A stretch of 39,570 nucleotides of DNA from the NCBI RefSeq assembly GCF_018854495.1, contig NZ_JABBDR010000064.1, positions 1 to 39,570 of the forward strand, given 5' to 3'. The notes below the pieces were generated by a model that was given only the letters and a program-made list of their open reading frames with translations, made no database searches and was not told where the DNA came from. Shown one piece after another: positions 6,310 to 15,268 of the stretch. A program made the position numbers and the translations under genes. Each line of letters begins with the position of its first letter. Within the stretch, counting starts at the first letter, position 1. The stretch comes from Acidithiobacillus ferruginosus (GTDB lineage: Bacteria > Pseudomonadota > Gammaproteobacteria > Acidithiobacillales > Acidithiobacillaceae).

Positions 6310-8553
6310 TTATGCGTCTTTCCGGCTGCGTCGGCTCCGCCGGTTCTTCGCCGTGCCACTACTTTGACCCTCCGGCATCACCCGCTCGAAATCAATCTTA
6401 CGATCATCCAGATTGACGTTCGCAACCCTGATCTCGATTCCATCCCCCAGTTGGAATGTTTCTTTGGTCCGGTCACCAATGATCCGGTAATGCTGAGCAT
6501 CGAAGTGAAAGTAGTCTTCACCGAGGGTGCTGATATGGATCAGACCCTCCACGTAGATTTCACGCAGTGCCACAAAGAGACCAAACCCGGTAACGCCCGT
6601 AATGATGCCAGTATAGGTCTCCCCTACCTTATCCATCATGAATTCGCACTTGAGCCAATTCACCGCCTCGCGACTGGCCTCGTCAGCCCGCCGCTCGGTC
6701 ATGGAGCAGTGCTGACCGAGTTCCTGCAATGCCTTTTGGGGGAACCACCGAGGTTCCGCTCCGGCTGCGTCCAGCAAAGCCTGAATGCCACGATGCACGA
6801 CGAGGTCCGGATAACGACGGATGGGAGAGGTAAAGTGCGTGTAGGCCGGGAAGGCCAGACCAAAATGCATGCCAGTATCCACGGTATAATAGGCCTGGGA
6901 AAGGCTGCGCAGAATAACCGTCTGGATCAGACTGGAATCACTGCGCTCACGGGTGTCCTCAATGATGCTGGCCAGATCGGCGCTACGGGGGTGGGTAGGC
7001 AGGCGCACCGGCACGCCGAGCTCCCCGAGAAAGCGGCGCAAATCTTCCAGCTTGTCGCCGGATGGCTCCGGATGCACCCGATATAGCATGGGCAGCTCGT
7101 GGATACGGAAATATTGCGCCGCGCACACGTTGGCCGCGAGCATGCACTCTTCGATGATCCGGTGGGCTACGTTGCGCGTCACTGCGACGATCTTTTCAAT
7201 GCGCGCCTGTTCATTGTAGATAATGCGGCTCTCCTGCGAATCGAACTCGATGGTACCCCGTCGCTCACGGGCCTTGGCAAAACTTTCATAAAGTCGGTGC
7301 AGCACCTCCAGATGCGGAACCATGGCTGCATCCTGCGTACGCAAATCCTCGTCACCCGCCAATATGGCGGCCACTTCGTCATAGGTAAAGCGGCGCTGGG
7401 AGCGCATGACGCCCCGGGCAAAGCGGAAACGCTGTACCTCGCCCGCCATATCCGTCTCCATCTCACAGAGCATGCAGAGGCGGTCCACATGGGGATTGAG
7501 GGAGCAAAGTCCGTTGGACAGCACCTCGGGCAGCATGGGGATCACCCGCCGCGGGAAATAGACAGAATTACCACGGGTCGCGGCCTCTTTGTCCAGCGCA
7601 GAGTCCGGTCGTACATAAGTGGCCACGTCAGCGATCGCAACGATCAGTCGGAAGCCGTTTTCGATCTCTTCCGCATAGACGGCGTCATCGAAATCTTTGG
7701 CATCGGCGCCATCGATGGTCACCAGGGGAAGCGCGCGCAGATCGCGGCGCCCTTCTTTGATCGCTTCTGGGACGGTCTCGGAGAAATGCGTAATTTCCGC
7801 AAGCACTTCGTCCGGCCACTGATGGGGCAACCCATAGTTACGGACGGCGATTTCCACTTCCATGCCCGGGGCCATGTGCTCACCCAGAATCTCGACCACG
7901 CAGCCTTGGGGCATATTGCGCCCATCCGGGTACTGAGTGATTTCCAGCGTCACGATCTGTCCGTGTACGGGTGCCAGCTCGCCGCCTTCCACCACCGCAA
8001 ATTCCTGGGGAATGCGACGATCTTCGGGGACGACGTAGCGCACCCCACCTTCCGCGTAGTAACGCCCCACAACCTGTTTGAGCGCGCGTTCCAGAATACG
8101 CACAATCGCGCCTTCGATACGGCCGCGCCGATCTTCTCCGACCGCCCGGCCCAGAATCGTATCACCGTGAAATACCTTGCGCATTTCCCGCGGGGAAAGG
8201 AAAAGATCCTTCCCGCCTCCCTCTGGGATCAGAAAACCAAAGCCATCGGGGTGGGCACTGACCGTACCGCGCACCAACTCCATCGCCTCAACGATTCCGT
8301 AAGCGCCGCGACGGTTACGAACCAATTGCCCATCCCGTTCCATGGCCCGTAGACGCCGCCGCAGGGCTTCCTGGTCCTCTTCCGATACTTCCAGATCGGC
8401 GATGATATCCTCCAGAGTCGATGGCTGACCGGCGCTTTCCAGATAGCTGAGAATGTACTCCCGGCTGACGATGGGTCGCTCATATTTTTCCTTTTCCCGG
8501 TCGAACATGGGATCGCGGTCACTCAGCGACGAGGGTTCTTGTGTTTCCGGCAT
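6310..8553 (-). CDS. rnr: ribonuclease R
   Basis: A 3'-to-5' processive exoribonuclease that degrades structured RNA and matures or decays rRNA, tRNA and mRNA. At 747 aa it has the family layout: an N-terminal winged helix (about 25-80), cold-shock/OB domains, the RNB catalytic domain with the Asp cluster IDGADAKDFDDAVY, and a C-terminal S1 domain (GETYTGIITGVTGFGLFV) followed by a basic tail rich in R and K. An ATG 11 codons upstream (8586) is in frame, but AAGGAG lies 9 bases before the ATG at 8553, so I choose 8553. The gene follows purA on the same strand, separated by an antisense tRNA gene and its terminator, so it probably has its own promoter within or near the tRNA region. I could not identify one. 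Confidence 0.96.
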   Translation of the reverse strand: MPETQEPSSLSDRDPMFDREKEKYERPIVSREYILSYLESAGQPSTLEDIIADLEVSEEDQEALRRRLRAMERDGQLVRNRRGAYGIVEAMELVRGTVSAHPDGFGFLIPEGGGKDLFLSPREMRKVFHGDTILGRAVGEDRRGRIEGAIVRILERALKQVVGRYYAEGGVRYVVPEDRRIPQEFAVVEGGELAPVHGQIVTLEITQYPDGRNMPQGCVVEILGEHMAPGMEVEIAVRNYGLPHQWPDEVLAEITHFSETVPEAIKEGRRDLRALPLVTIDGADAKDFDDAVYAEEIENGFRLIVAIADVATYVRPDSALDKEAATRGNSVYFPRRVIPMLPEVLSNGLCSLNPHVDRLCMLCEMETDMAGEVQRFRFARGVMRSQRRFTYDEVAAILAGDEDLRTQDAAMVPHLEVLHRLYESFAKARERRGTIEFDSQESRIIYNEQARIEKIVAVTRNVAHRIIEECMLAANVCAAQYFRIHELPMLYRVHPEPSGDKLEDLRRFLGELGVPVRLPTHPRSADLASIIEDTRERSDSSLIQTVILRSLSQAYYTVDTGMHFGLAFPAYTHFTSPIRRYPDLVVHRGIQALLDAAGAEPRWFPQKALQELGQHCSMTERRADEASREAVNWLKCEFMMDKVGETYTGIITGVTGFGLFVALREIYVEGLIHISTLGEDYFHFDAQHYRIIGDRTKETFQLGDGIEIRVANVNLDDRKIDFERVMPEGQSSGTAKNRRSRRSRKDA

Positions 8554-8581
8554 TGACAAATGCTCCTTAATAAATGATGAT
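8553..8581 (+). promoter_or_regulatory. promoter of tRNA-Leu, overlapping the rnr start codon
   Basis: A perfect TTGACA (8553-8558), a 17-bp spacer and GATGAT (8576-8581), 10 bases before the mature tRNA 5' end at 8591. The -35 hexamer begins on the last base of the divergent rnr ATG, and the rnr ribosome binding site lies within the spacer. Confidence 0.65.
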
Positions 8582-8590
8582 TCCATCCAC

Positions 8591-8677
8591 GCCGAGGTGG
8601 CGGAATTGGTAGACGCGCTAGGTTCAGGTCCTAGTGAGCGAAAGCTTGTGCTGGTTCGAATCCAGTCCCCGGTACCA
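8591..8677 (+). tRNA. tRNA-Leu (anticodon CAG)
   Basis: An 87-nt class II tRNA with encoded CCA. The D-arm region is TGGCGGAATTGGTAGACGCG. The anticodon stem CTAGG/CCTAG encloses loop TTCAGGT, giving anticodon CAG, which reads CUG. The long variable arm folds as GAGC-GAAA-GCTT. The T arm is GCTGG-TTCGAAT-CCAGT, and the discriminator base is A, as LeuRS requires. The acceptor stem is imperfect as read: G1 faces U72 and A5 faces C68. The gene lies on the opposite strand to purA and rnr. Confidence 0.96.
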
Positions 8678-8682
8678 AAAGC

Positions 8683-8714
8683 AAAGGGTAGACCAAACGG
8701 TCTTCCCTTTTTTT
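8683..8714 (+). terminator. terminator of tRNA-Leu, possibly also serving purA
   Basis: A 12-bp stem with one T/T mismatch (AAAGGGTAGACC with GGTCTTCCCTTT), loop AAAC, followed by a T tract to 8714. Read on the minus strand the same hairpin follows purA by about 15 bases and ends in a weaker GC-TTTT tail, so it may act in both directions. Confidence 0.88.
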
Positions 8715-8728
8715 ATTGCGCTGCTGCG

Positions 8729-10066
<1,338 letters not shown>

Positions 10067-11269
10067 TCACGAGTCGAGACGCTGTATTTTCCAACCCGTT
10101 GCTTCCTGGATCAGGACGGCGTCAAATCCCTGTGCCTGCAAGCTCTGCGGACTCGGCACATCCTGACGCAGCAGATCCTGTAAAACCACAAAACCAGCCC
10201 GGCGGTGTTCCTGTATCGACTGCCACAACAGATCATCCATGCCAGCCGGGGCCCAAACCCGCCCTATTCTGCCCGAATCCGGAAATCCCGGCAGCAGTGG
10301 TTTGATATCCAGACTAAAGCCCGTCGCCGCCCGTCGCCGCCCGAAGGCGGCACCGATGTCATCGTAGCGCCCGCCACTGGCCAACGCCTCACCACGCTGC
10401 GGACCGAACAACGAAAACAGCAGGCCGGTATGATAGCGATGTCCGTGAATCTCCGAGAGGTCGCATTGAATCGCCAGGTCTGGATAACGTGCCCGTAATA
10501 CCGACCATACGCATTGCAGGTCATCCAGGGCGACACGAACGGCGGGGTAATGCCCCAGATACCGGCGTGCCTGCTCCAATACGTCGAAATCCCCCTGCAA
10601 ACCGGACAGGGCATCAAAGTCGGCGGTCAGTTCCATACCGCAATGATGCTCGCGCAGCCATGTCCGTACATCCGACCACGCCTTGCGCTCGACATGCCGC
10701 AACAGCTCAGCGCGCAAAGCGCCTTCCAGACCTGCCGCATCGGCCAGCGTTTGGGAAATACCCACGTGGCCGATATCCAGCAACAAATCCGGCACGGCAC
10801 AGTGGATGAGGCTCTCCACCATCAGGGAAAGAACCTCCAGATCTCCCTCCGGCCCCTCCACCCCGAAGAGTTCGGCGCCTATCTGAAAAGGGGCACGGCT
10901 CCCACCGAGCAGATCGGGGCGGGCGCGCAGCACCGTGCCCGCATAAGACAGACGCCGAACCTCCTTTACGGAAGATGTCTGGGCGTCTATGCGGGCCATT
11001 TGCGGCGTCATATCCGAACGCAACCCCACCAACCGGCCACTATCCTGATCCAACAGTTTCCAAGTCTGTAAGTCGAGGTCTGCGGCACTTCCGGTGAGCA
11101 AACTCTCCAGATGTTCTACGAGGGGGGGAATGACCTGACGGTAACCCCATTGCGCGTAAAGATCGAGCAACGCACGGCGGCAGCGCTCCAGCGCCTCCGT
11201 CCGTGCGGGGAGAACATCCTCAAATCCGCTGGGCAGCAACCAGGTCGGGTGGCTTTCGGTACGCGTCAT
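10067..11269 (-). CDS. hisZ: ATP phosphoribosyltransferase regulatory subunit
   Basis: A catalytically inactive paralogue of histidyl-tRNA synthetase that partners with short-form HisG in the first step of histidine synthesis. Its presence implies the organism has the short HisG, which is not in this window. Length 400 aa. Class II aaRS-like motifs are visible: LLPSGFEDVLP, LRSDMTPQMAR (motif 2 region), and LASGGRYDDIGAAFGRRRAATGFSLDI (motif 3 region, in place of the catalytic HisRS form). The ATG overlaps the hflC stop as ATGA, so it is part of the hfq-hfl operon. Within the RRRAATG coding stretch, the plus strand carries a perfect tandem 10-mer CCGTCGCCGC at 10321-10340. Confidence 0.93.
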   Translation of the reverse strand: MTRTESHPTWLLPSGFEDVLPARTEALERCRRALLDLYAQWGYRQVIPPLVEHLESLLTGSAADLDLQTWKLLDQDSGRLVGLRSDMTPQMARIDAQTSSVKEVRRLSYAGTVLRARPDLLGGSRAPFQIGAELFGVEGPEGDLEVLSLMVESLIHCAVPDLLLDIGHVGISQTLADAAGLEGALRAELLRHVERKAWSDVRTWLREHHCGMELTADFDALSGLQGDFDVLEQARRYLGHYPAVRVALDDLQCVWSVLRARYPDLAIQCDLSEIHGHRYHTGLLFSLFGPQRGEALASGGRYDDIGAAFGRRRAATGFSLDIKPLLPGFPDSGRIGRVWAPAGMDDLLWQSIQEHRRAGFVVLQDLLRQDVPSPQSLQAQGFDAVLIQEATGWKIQRLDS

Positions 11270-12138
11270 TTGCCTGCTGGCTCCAACGAGTGGCGGAAAT
11301 ACCGGAAGAATGGCGCATCCGGACTGAGCACCAGCACGTCTTTGTCACTCAGACTGTGGCGGTACGCCTCCAGACTGCGATAAAACGAGTAAAATGCCGG
11401 GTCCTTGCCATATGCGGCACCATAAATAGATGCCGCCTCGGCGTCTCCCTGCCCCTTCAGCTCTTCCTGCTGGCGGTAGGCACCCGCCATAATCCGGGTT
11501 TGGTCCTTATTCGCCTCCGCGCGGATTTTGGCAGCATCCGCAGCCCCCTGGGAGCGGTAGGCATTGGCCTCCTCTGCACGCTCAGCCTCCATCCGTTTAT
11601 AGACGGCTTGCAGCACTTCCGTGGGCAAACCCACCTGCAGAATACGCAGATCGGCCAGATGCACACCCAGTGGCTGAAGACGCTTATTGGCCTCCGCCAG
11701 CACCGGATCCATCATTTCGCTGCGTTGGCCCTGTATCACCGACTTCAGCGTCATCTTGCCGACCTCGGTCCGCAACGCAGAACGCACAACATCGCCAATC
11801 CGGCTCTCTGCGGTCCCGTCGTTATGCAGGCGGGCGTAGAAAACCAGTGGATCGGCCACTCGCCATTCGGCAAAAAGGCCGATAAGCACCGGCTTTTTCC
11901 CCACCGTCAAGAATGATTCCGGCTGCGTGCTATAGCTGGACAGATTCTTATTGATAAAAGCCACATTCTGCGCAATGGGCCACTTCATATAGAGCCCAGG
12001 GGACTCCACCACGCGCACCGCTTTACCAAATTGCAGCACCACGGCGGTCTGGGTCATGGATACGGAATAAAAGCTTGCCGACGCCAGCAGCACCAGCGCC
12101 AATACCGCAATAATCACACTCCAGGCCCAGTTCTTCAT
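11266..12138 (-). CDS. hflC: HflC, SPFH/band 7 modulator of FtsH
   Basis: A membrane-anchored SPFH protein that assembles with HflK into the cage surrounding the FtsH protease and restrains its access to membrane substrates. Length 290 aa. There is one N-terminal transmembrane segment (about 5-25), then the band 7 domain, with ADLRILQVGLPTEVLQAVYKRM and a long charged coiled coil rich in A/E/R (about 180-230). Most of the chain is periplasmic in known homologues. It overlaps hflK upstream by 4 bases and hisZ downstream by 4 bases, so expression is coupled. Confidence 0.95.
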   Translation of the reverse strand: MKNWAWSVIIAVLALVLLASASFYSVSMTQTAVVLQFGKAVRVVESPGLYMKWPIAQNVAFINKNLSSYSTQPESFLTVGKKPVLIGLFAEWRVADPLVFYARLHNDGTAESRIGDVVRSALRTEVGKMTLKSVIQGQRSEMMDPVLAEANKRLQPLGVHLADLRILQVGLPTEVLQAVYKRMEAERAEEANAYRSQGAADAAKIRAEANKDQTRIMAGAYRQQEELKGQGDAEAASIYGAAYGKDPAFYSFYRSLEAYRHSLSDKDVLVLSPDAPFFRYFRHSLEPAGK

Positions 12139-13328
12139 GAGCTGGCTCCTGACACAGCGGCTGGCAGAGCCACCGGGCTGATCGTCGGTGCAACCGGCGG
12201 GACCACAGATACGGTCGGCGCGGTTTCTGCCGCAGAGCTCGTCGGACTACTGACCGCCATGGGAGTCCTGGCGGGCATATGGAGATTTATCACGGGCTGT
12301 CCCTTGCTCTCGACAATCACTTTCGGGGTATGGCTCAGAATGTCCTGCATGGTGCGCAAGTACATGCGCTCACTCACCACTTTCGGATTTTTCTGATAGG
12401 CCTGGAGAATGTCGGTGAAGCGTGCGCTGTCCCCCTTGGCCCGGTCGACCACCTGCTGTTTATAACCTTCGGCGTTCGTCACCATCGCGGCCGCCTCCCC
12501 CGTGGCTTTGGGAACGACTGCGTTCGCATAGGCCCGCGCTTCGTCGCGCGCCCGTTCCATGTCTTCACGCGCCTTTACCACATCCGCAAACGCCGGCTGG
12601 ACCACCTTGGGAGGCGTCACCTCCAACAACTGGATCGAATCAACGCTGACGCCTGCGTGGTAACGGCTCAGCAGGTTTTGGGTGATTTGCTGCACCTGTT
12701 GCTGAATGGCGCCTTTGCCGGAAGTGAGCAGGCCGTCGATTTTGCTGCGTCCCACGACCTCCCGCATGGCGGATTCCGCACAAAAGGAAATCAACTGATC
12801 CGGATTCGCGGTAGCAAATAGGTAATGTCCCGCATTGGTGATGCGATACTGCACAGCGAAACGGACATCCACCACGCTTTCGTCCGCGGTCAGCATCATG
12901 CCGGGATTCCGTGTGTCGGTAGCACCGCTATAGCCCAGAACCAGACGCCGGCTCTGCGCCACATTGGGCAAGTATACCCTCTCAAAGGGAAAAGGGAGGC
13001 GGTAGTGTAAACCGGGTTGGCTGATGCCGACCTCTCTGCCAAAACGCAGTACCACGCCTTCTTCACCCGGTCCCACGACATAAATGCCGGAAGCAATCCA
13101 GAACAGGATCAGCACGGCGATCACCAGGAAAGGCAGGAGGTGCAGCCACTTGTAATCCATCTTCGGCCCACCGCTGCGCCCGCCGCCCGAGCCGAAAATA
13201 CCGCCCAGCTTTTTCAACTCCCGGGTAATTTTCTGGATATCGAAAACCGGCTTTTGCGCACCGGGACGCCGTCCCCAGGGGTTGTTATCGTTTTTGTTTC
13301 CGTTCCCGCCCGGATCACTCCACGGCAT
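12135..13328 (-). CDS. hflK: HflK, SPFH/band 7 modulator of FtsH
   Basis: Partner of HflC in the FtsH-HflKC complex. Length 397 aa. The cytoplasmic N-terminus is Gly/Asn/Pro-rich (MPWSDPGGNGNKNDNNPWG), then one membrane segment (about 65-85, LLPFLVIAVLILFWIASGIY), the band 7 domain beginning VVGPGEEGVVLRFG, a coiled coil, and a Pro/Ala/Ser-rich C-terminal tail. Ribosome binding site GGAAGGAG precedes the ATG. It lies 14 bases downstream of hflX and overlaps hflC by ATGA. Confidence 0.95.
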   Translation of the reverse strand: MPWSDPGGNGNKNDNNPWGRRPGAQKPVFDIQKITRELKKLGGIFGSGGGRSGGPKMDYKWLHLLPFLVIAVLILFWIASGIYVVGPGEEGVVLRFGREVGISQPGLHYRLPFPFERVYLPNVAQSRRLVLGYSGATDTRNPGMMLTADESVVDVRFAVQYRITNAGHYLFATANPDQLISFCAESAMREVVGRSKIDGLLTSGKGAIQQQVQQITQNLLSRYHAGVSVDSIQLLEVTPPKVVQPAFADVVKAREDMERARDEARAYANAVVPKATGEAAAMVTNAEGYKQQVVDRAKGDSARFTDILQAYQKNPKVVSERMYLRTMQDILSHTPKVIVESKGQPVINLHMPARTPMAVSSPTSSAAETAPTVSVVPPVAPTISPVALPAAVSGASS

Positions 13329-13342
13329 ACTGCTCTCCTTCC

Positions 13343-14641
13343 TCAGCCATCAGCCGGTATTGTAGGGGGCGCGTCCATCGCCTGACAACCGCTATCGCGC
13401 ATCTGCGTATGCAGGCGCCGCCAGTTGAGATCATCAATGTCAAAAGTCAGATGTGTCCTGCCCTGCTCATCGAAATGCTCATCGATAACACTGGCCAGAC
13501 AATGTATCCGCGCACGCAGGGCTCCTTCTTCAGGCATCAGCGTCAGATCAGCGCGCAACATGGAGCGCCCCACACGCTGCGTCACGGCCTGCAGCAGTTC
13601 GGGTATGCCGACACCAGAGCGCGCACTGACACGCACCGCTGCCAGTTTGCCAGAGCTCTCATACACGTTTCCCGGCACATCCCCGGTGATATCCACCTTG
13701 TTCAGTACCAGCAGGCGGGGAATGTTCTCCGCGCCAATTTCCTTCAACACCTCGTCTACCGCGGCAATCTGGGCATCGCGATCAGGCGCGCTGCCGTCCA
13801 CCACATGAAGAAGTAATTGCGCTTGGTTTACCTCTTCCAGAGTCGCCCGAAAAGCGGCAATCAAGTCGGTGGGCAAGTCGCGCAAAAAACCGACGGTATC
13901 GGCCAGGAGAATGGCTTCATGCCCCCCTATCTGCAAACGTCGGATGGCGGGATCGAGGGTCGCGAAAAGACGGTCTGCAGCGTAGCTGGAACTTTTCGTG
14001 AGGGTATTGAAGAGGGAGGATTTGCCGGCATTGGTATAACCGACCAGGGCGACCGTCGGCAGGGGTGCCCGCTGCCGCGCCCGCCGCTGTGTTGCCCGAT
14101 GTGCAGCCACTTTGATCAGGCGCCCGCGCAGGGAAAGAATGCGTTCGCCGATGAGACGACGGTCCGTTTCCAGTTGCGTTTCACCCGGACCCCGCAATCC
14201 GATGCCGCCGCGCTGGCGCTCCAGATGGGTCCAGCCGCGGATAAGGCGGGTACGGAGGCGCGTCAGTTGCGCCAACTCCACCTGCAGTTTGCCTTCATGG
14301 GTCCGCGCCCGCCGCGCAAAAATATCGAGGATGAGACCCACCCGGTCGACAACCCGGCAGTGGAGGGCGCCCTCCAGATTGCGCTCCTGCACAGGACTCA
14401 AAACCCTGTCGAAAAGAACGAGGTCCACGGATAATGCTGCAACTCGCTCCGCCAGTTCCGCCACCTTGCCACGCCCCAGAAAGGTCGCAGGATCGGGACG
14501 TCCGCGCTGAACGGAAAGCAGCTCCAACACATCCGCGCCACTATCGGTGGCCAGATGAAAAAACTCCGCCCCGGCGTCGGGATCCGCCTCACCATGTAAT
14601 ACCACATGGACGAGCAGAATCCTCTCCCGGGGCGCCGCCAC
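13343..14641 (-). CDS. hflX: ribosome-associated GTPase HflX
   Basis: A GTPase that splits stalled or heat-damaged 70S ribosomes. Length 432 aa. The N-terminal HflX domain contains RARTHEGKLQVELAQL and the glycine-rich GGIGLRGPGETQLETDRR; the G domain shows G1 GYTNAGKSS, G3 DTVGF and G4 NKVD. The start as annotated is GTG at 14641. No purine-rich ribosome binding site precedes it, and the hfq stop is only 23 bases upstream, so translation is probably coupled to hfq; a nonstandard start slightly upstream cannot be excluded. It is second in the hfq operon. Confidence 0.94.
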   Translation of the reverse strand: MAAPRERILLVHVVLHGEADPDAGAEFFHLATDSGADVLELLSVQRGRPDPATFLGRGKVAELAERVAALSVDLVLFDRVLSPVQERNLEGALHCRVVDRVGLILDIFARRARTHEGKLQVELAQLTRLRTRLIRGWTHLERQRGGIGLRGPGETQLETDRRLIGERILSLRGRLIKVAAHRATQRRARQRAPLPTVALVGYTNAGKSSLFNTLTKSSSYAADRLFATLDPAIRRLQIGGHEAILLADTVGFLRDLPTDLIAAFRATLEEVNQAQLLLHVVDGSAPDRDAQIAAVDEVLKEIGAENIPRLLVLNKVDITGDVPGNVYESSGKLAAVRVSARSGVGIPELLQAVTQRVGRSMLRADLTLMPEEGALRARIHCLASVIDEHFDEQGRTHLTFDIDDLNWRRLHTQMRDSGCQAMDAPPTIPADG

Positions 14642-14664
14642 AGCGACTGCGGTATTCGCCAGAA

Positions 14665-14931
14665 TCAGGCCTCTTCTTCGGTGCTGCTCTCACCCTCAGC
14701 TTCCGGCAAGGGCAAACGCACATCGCGACCAGGAACCACCGTGGAAATGGCGTGTTTATAAATCATCTGACTGACGTTGTTGCGCAGTAGCACGACAAAC
14801 TGGTCAAAGGACTCCACGAAACCTTGCAGCTTGATACCGTTCACCAGATAGATGGCGACAGGAACATGTTCTTTACGCAAAAGATTGAGAAAAGGATCCT
14901 GAAGGATCTGTCCTTTTTGTTGTCCGGCCAT
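14665..14931 (-). CDS. hfq: RNA chaperone Hfq
   Basis: A hexameric Sm-like RNA chaperone that mediates pairing of small RNAs with mRNAs. Length 88 aa. The Sm1 part contains [19 protein letters not shown] and the Sm2 part [13 protein letters not shown]; the key residues of the proximal RNA-binding face (Q, F, YKHA) are present. The C-terminal tail is short and acidic ([10 protein letters not shown]). AAGGAG lies 6 bases before the ATG. It is the first gene of hfq-hflX-hflK-hflC-hisZ-purA. Confidence 0.98.
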   Translation of the reverse strand: MAGQQKGQILQDPFLNLLRKEHVPVAIYLVNGIKLQGFVESFDQFVVLLRNNVSQMIYKHAISTVVPGRDVRLPLPEAEGESSTEEEA

Positions 14932-14954
14932 TTTTATCTCCTTAAGACTGTCGC

Positions 14955-14982
14955 TTTATGGCGCTTTTAGGTGTAGTGAAAA
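14955..14982 (-). promoter_or_regulatory. candidate promoter of the hfq operon
   Basis: On the minus strand TTTTCA (14982-14977), a 16-bp spacer and CATAAA (14960-14955), each matching 4 of 6 consensus positions. The expected start leaves a leader of about 17 bases before hfq. Additional internal or upstream promoters are likely in such a long operon. Confidence 0.4.
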
Positions 14983-15268
14983 AGCCTGCGGGCCTCCTTC
15001 CACTGCGAGGCCATCAGCCTACCGCAAAAACAAACCGAATGCCATGCATTGCGCGACATCGGGACGCTGCCTCGGGGCGAGGGTTGCGGAGACCGGCCCT
15101 CACTGTGAATTGACCTGTCGCACACTTGCCATTACGTTAGATGCAAAGCCAGCCGTCAAAAGTGATCTCGCGCGTGCCGTTCTGCTCCGCCTGCCCGGAG
15201 CCAAAAGCGGCAACAGAGGGTTTGCCAGGCGGTTTCTGGGCAGATCAGCCTCAAAGGAGACGAAATAG
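14983..15268. other. intergenic region between divergent hfq and ppc
   Basis: A stretch of more than 300 bases between the hfq and ppc start codons. Beside the two candidate promoters I see a GC-rich imperfect hairpin around 14985-15015 whose minus-strand reading ends in TTTTT (14979-14985). A plus-strand open frame runs from 15044 up to the ppc start, but it has no ribosome binding site and no recognisable protein. No RNA gene or operator was recognised. Confidence 0.5.
15110..15138 (+). promoter_or_regulatory. candidate promoter of ppc
   Basis: TTGACC (15110-15115, 5 of 6), a 17-bp spacer and TACGTT (15133-15138, 3 of 6). This would give a leader of about 125 bases before the ppc GTG, long enough to hold post-transcriptional control, but I see no known riboswitch in it. 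Confidence 0.42.

Noticed and set aside
7099..8352. 417-aa open frame antisense to rnr
   Set aside because: Shadow of the RNase R frame: no ribosome binding site, low-complexity His/Arg-rich product, no recognisable domain.
14979..15020. GC-rich hairpin followed by T run upstream of hfq considered as an attenuator
   Set aside because: The stem is short and interrupted, alternative pairings are equally weak, and it lies upstream of the likely hfq start site.
15044..15268. 74-aa open frame ahead of ppc
   Set aside because: No ribosome binding site and no protein-like pattern; it spans the candidate ppc promoter.
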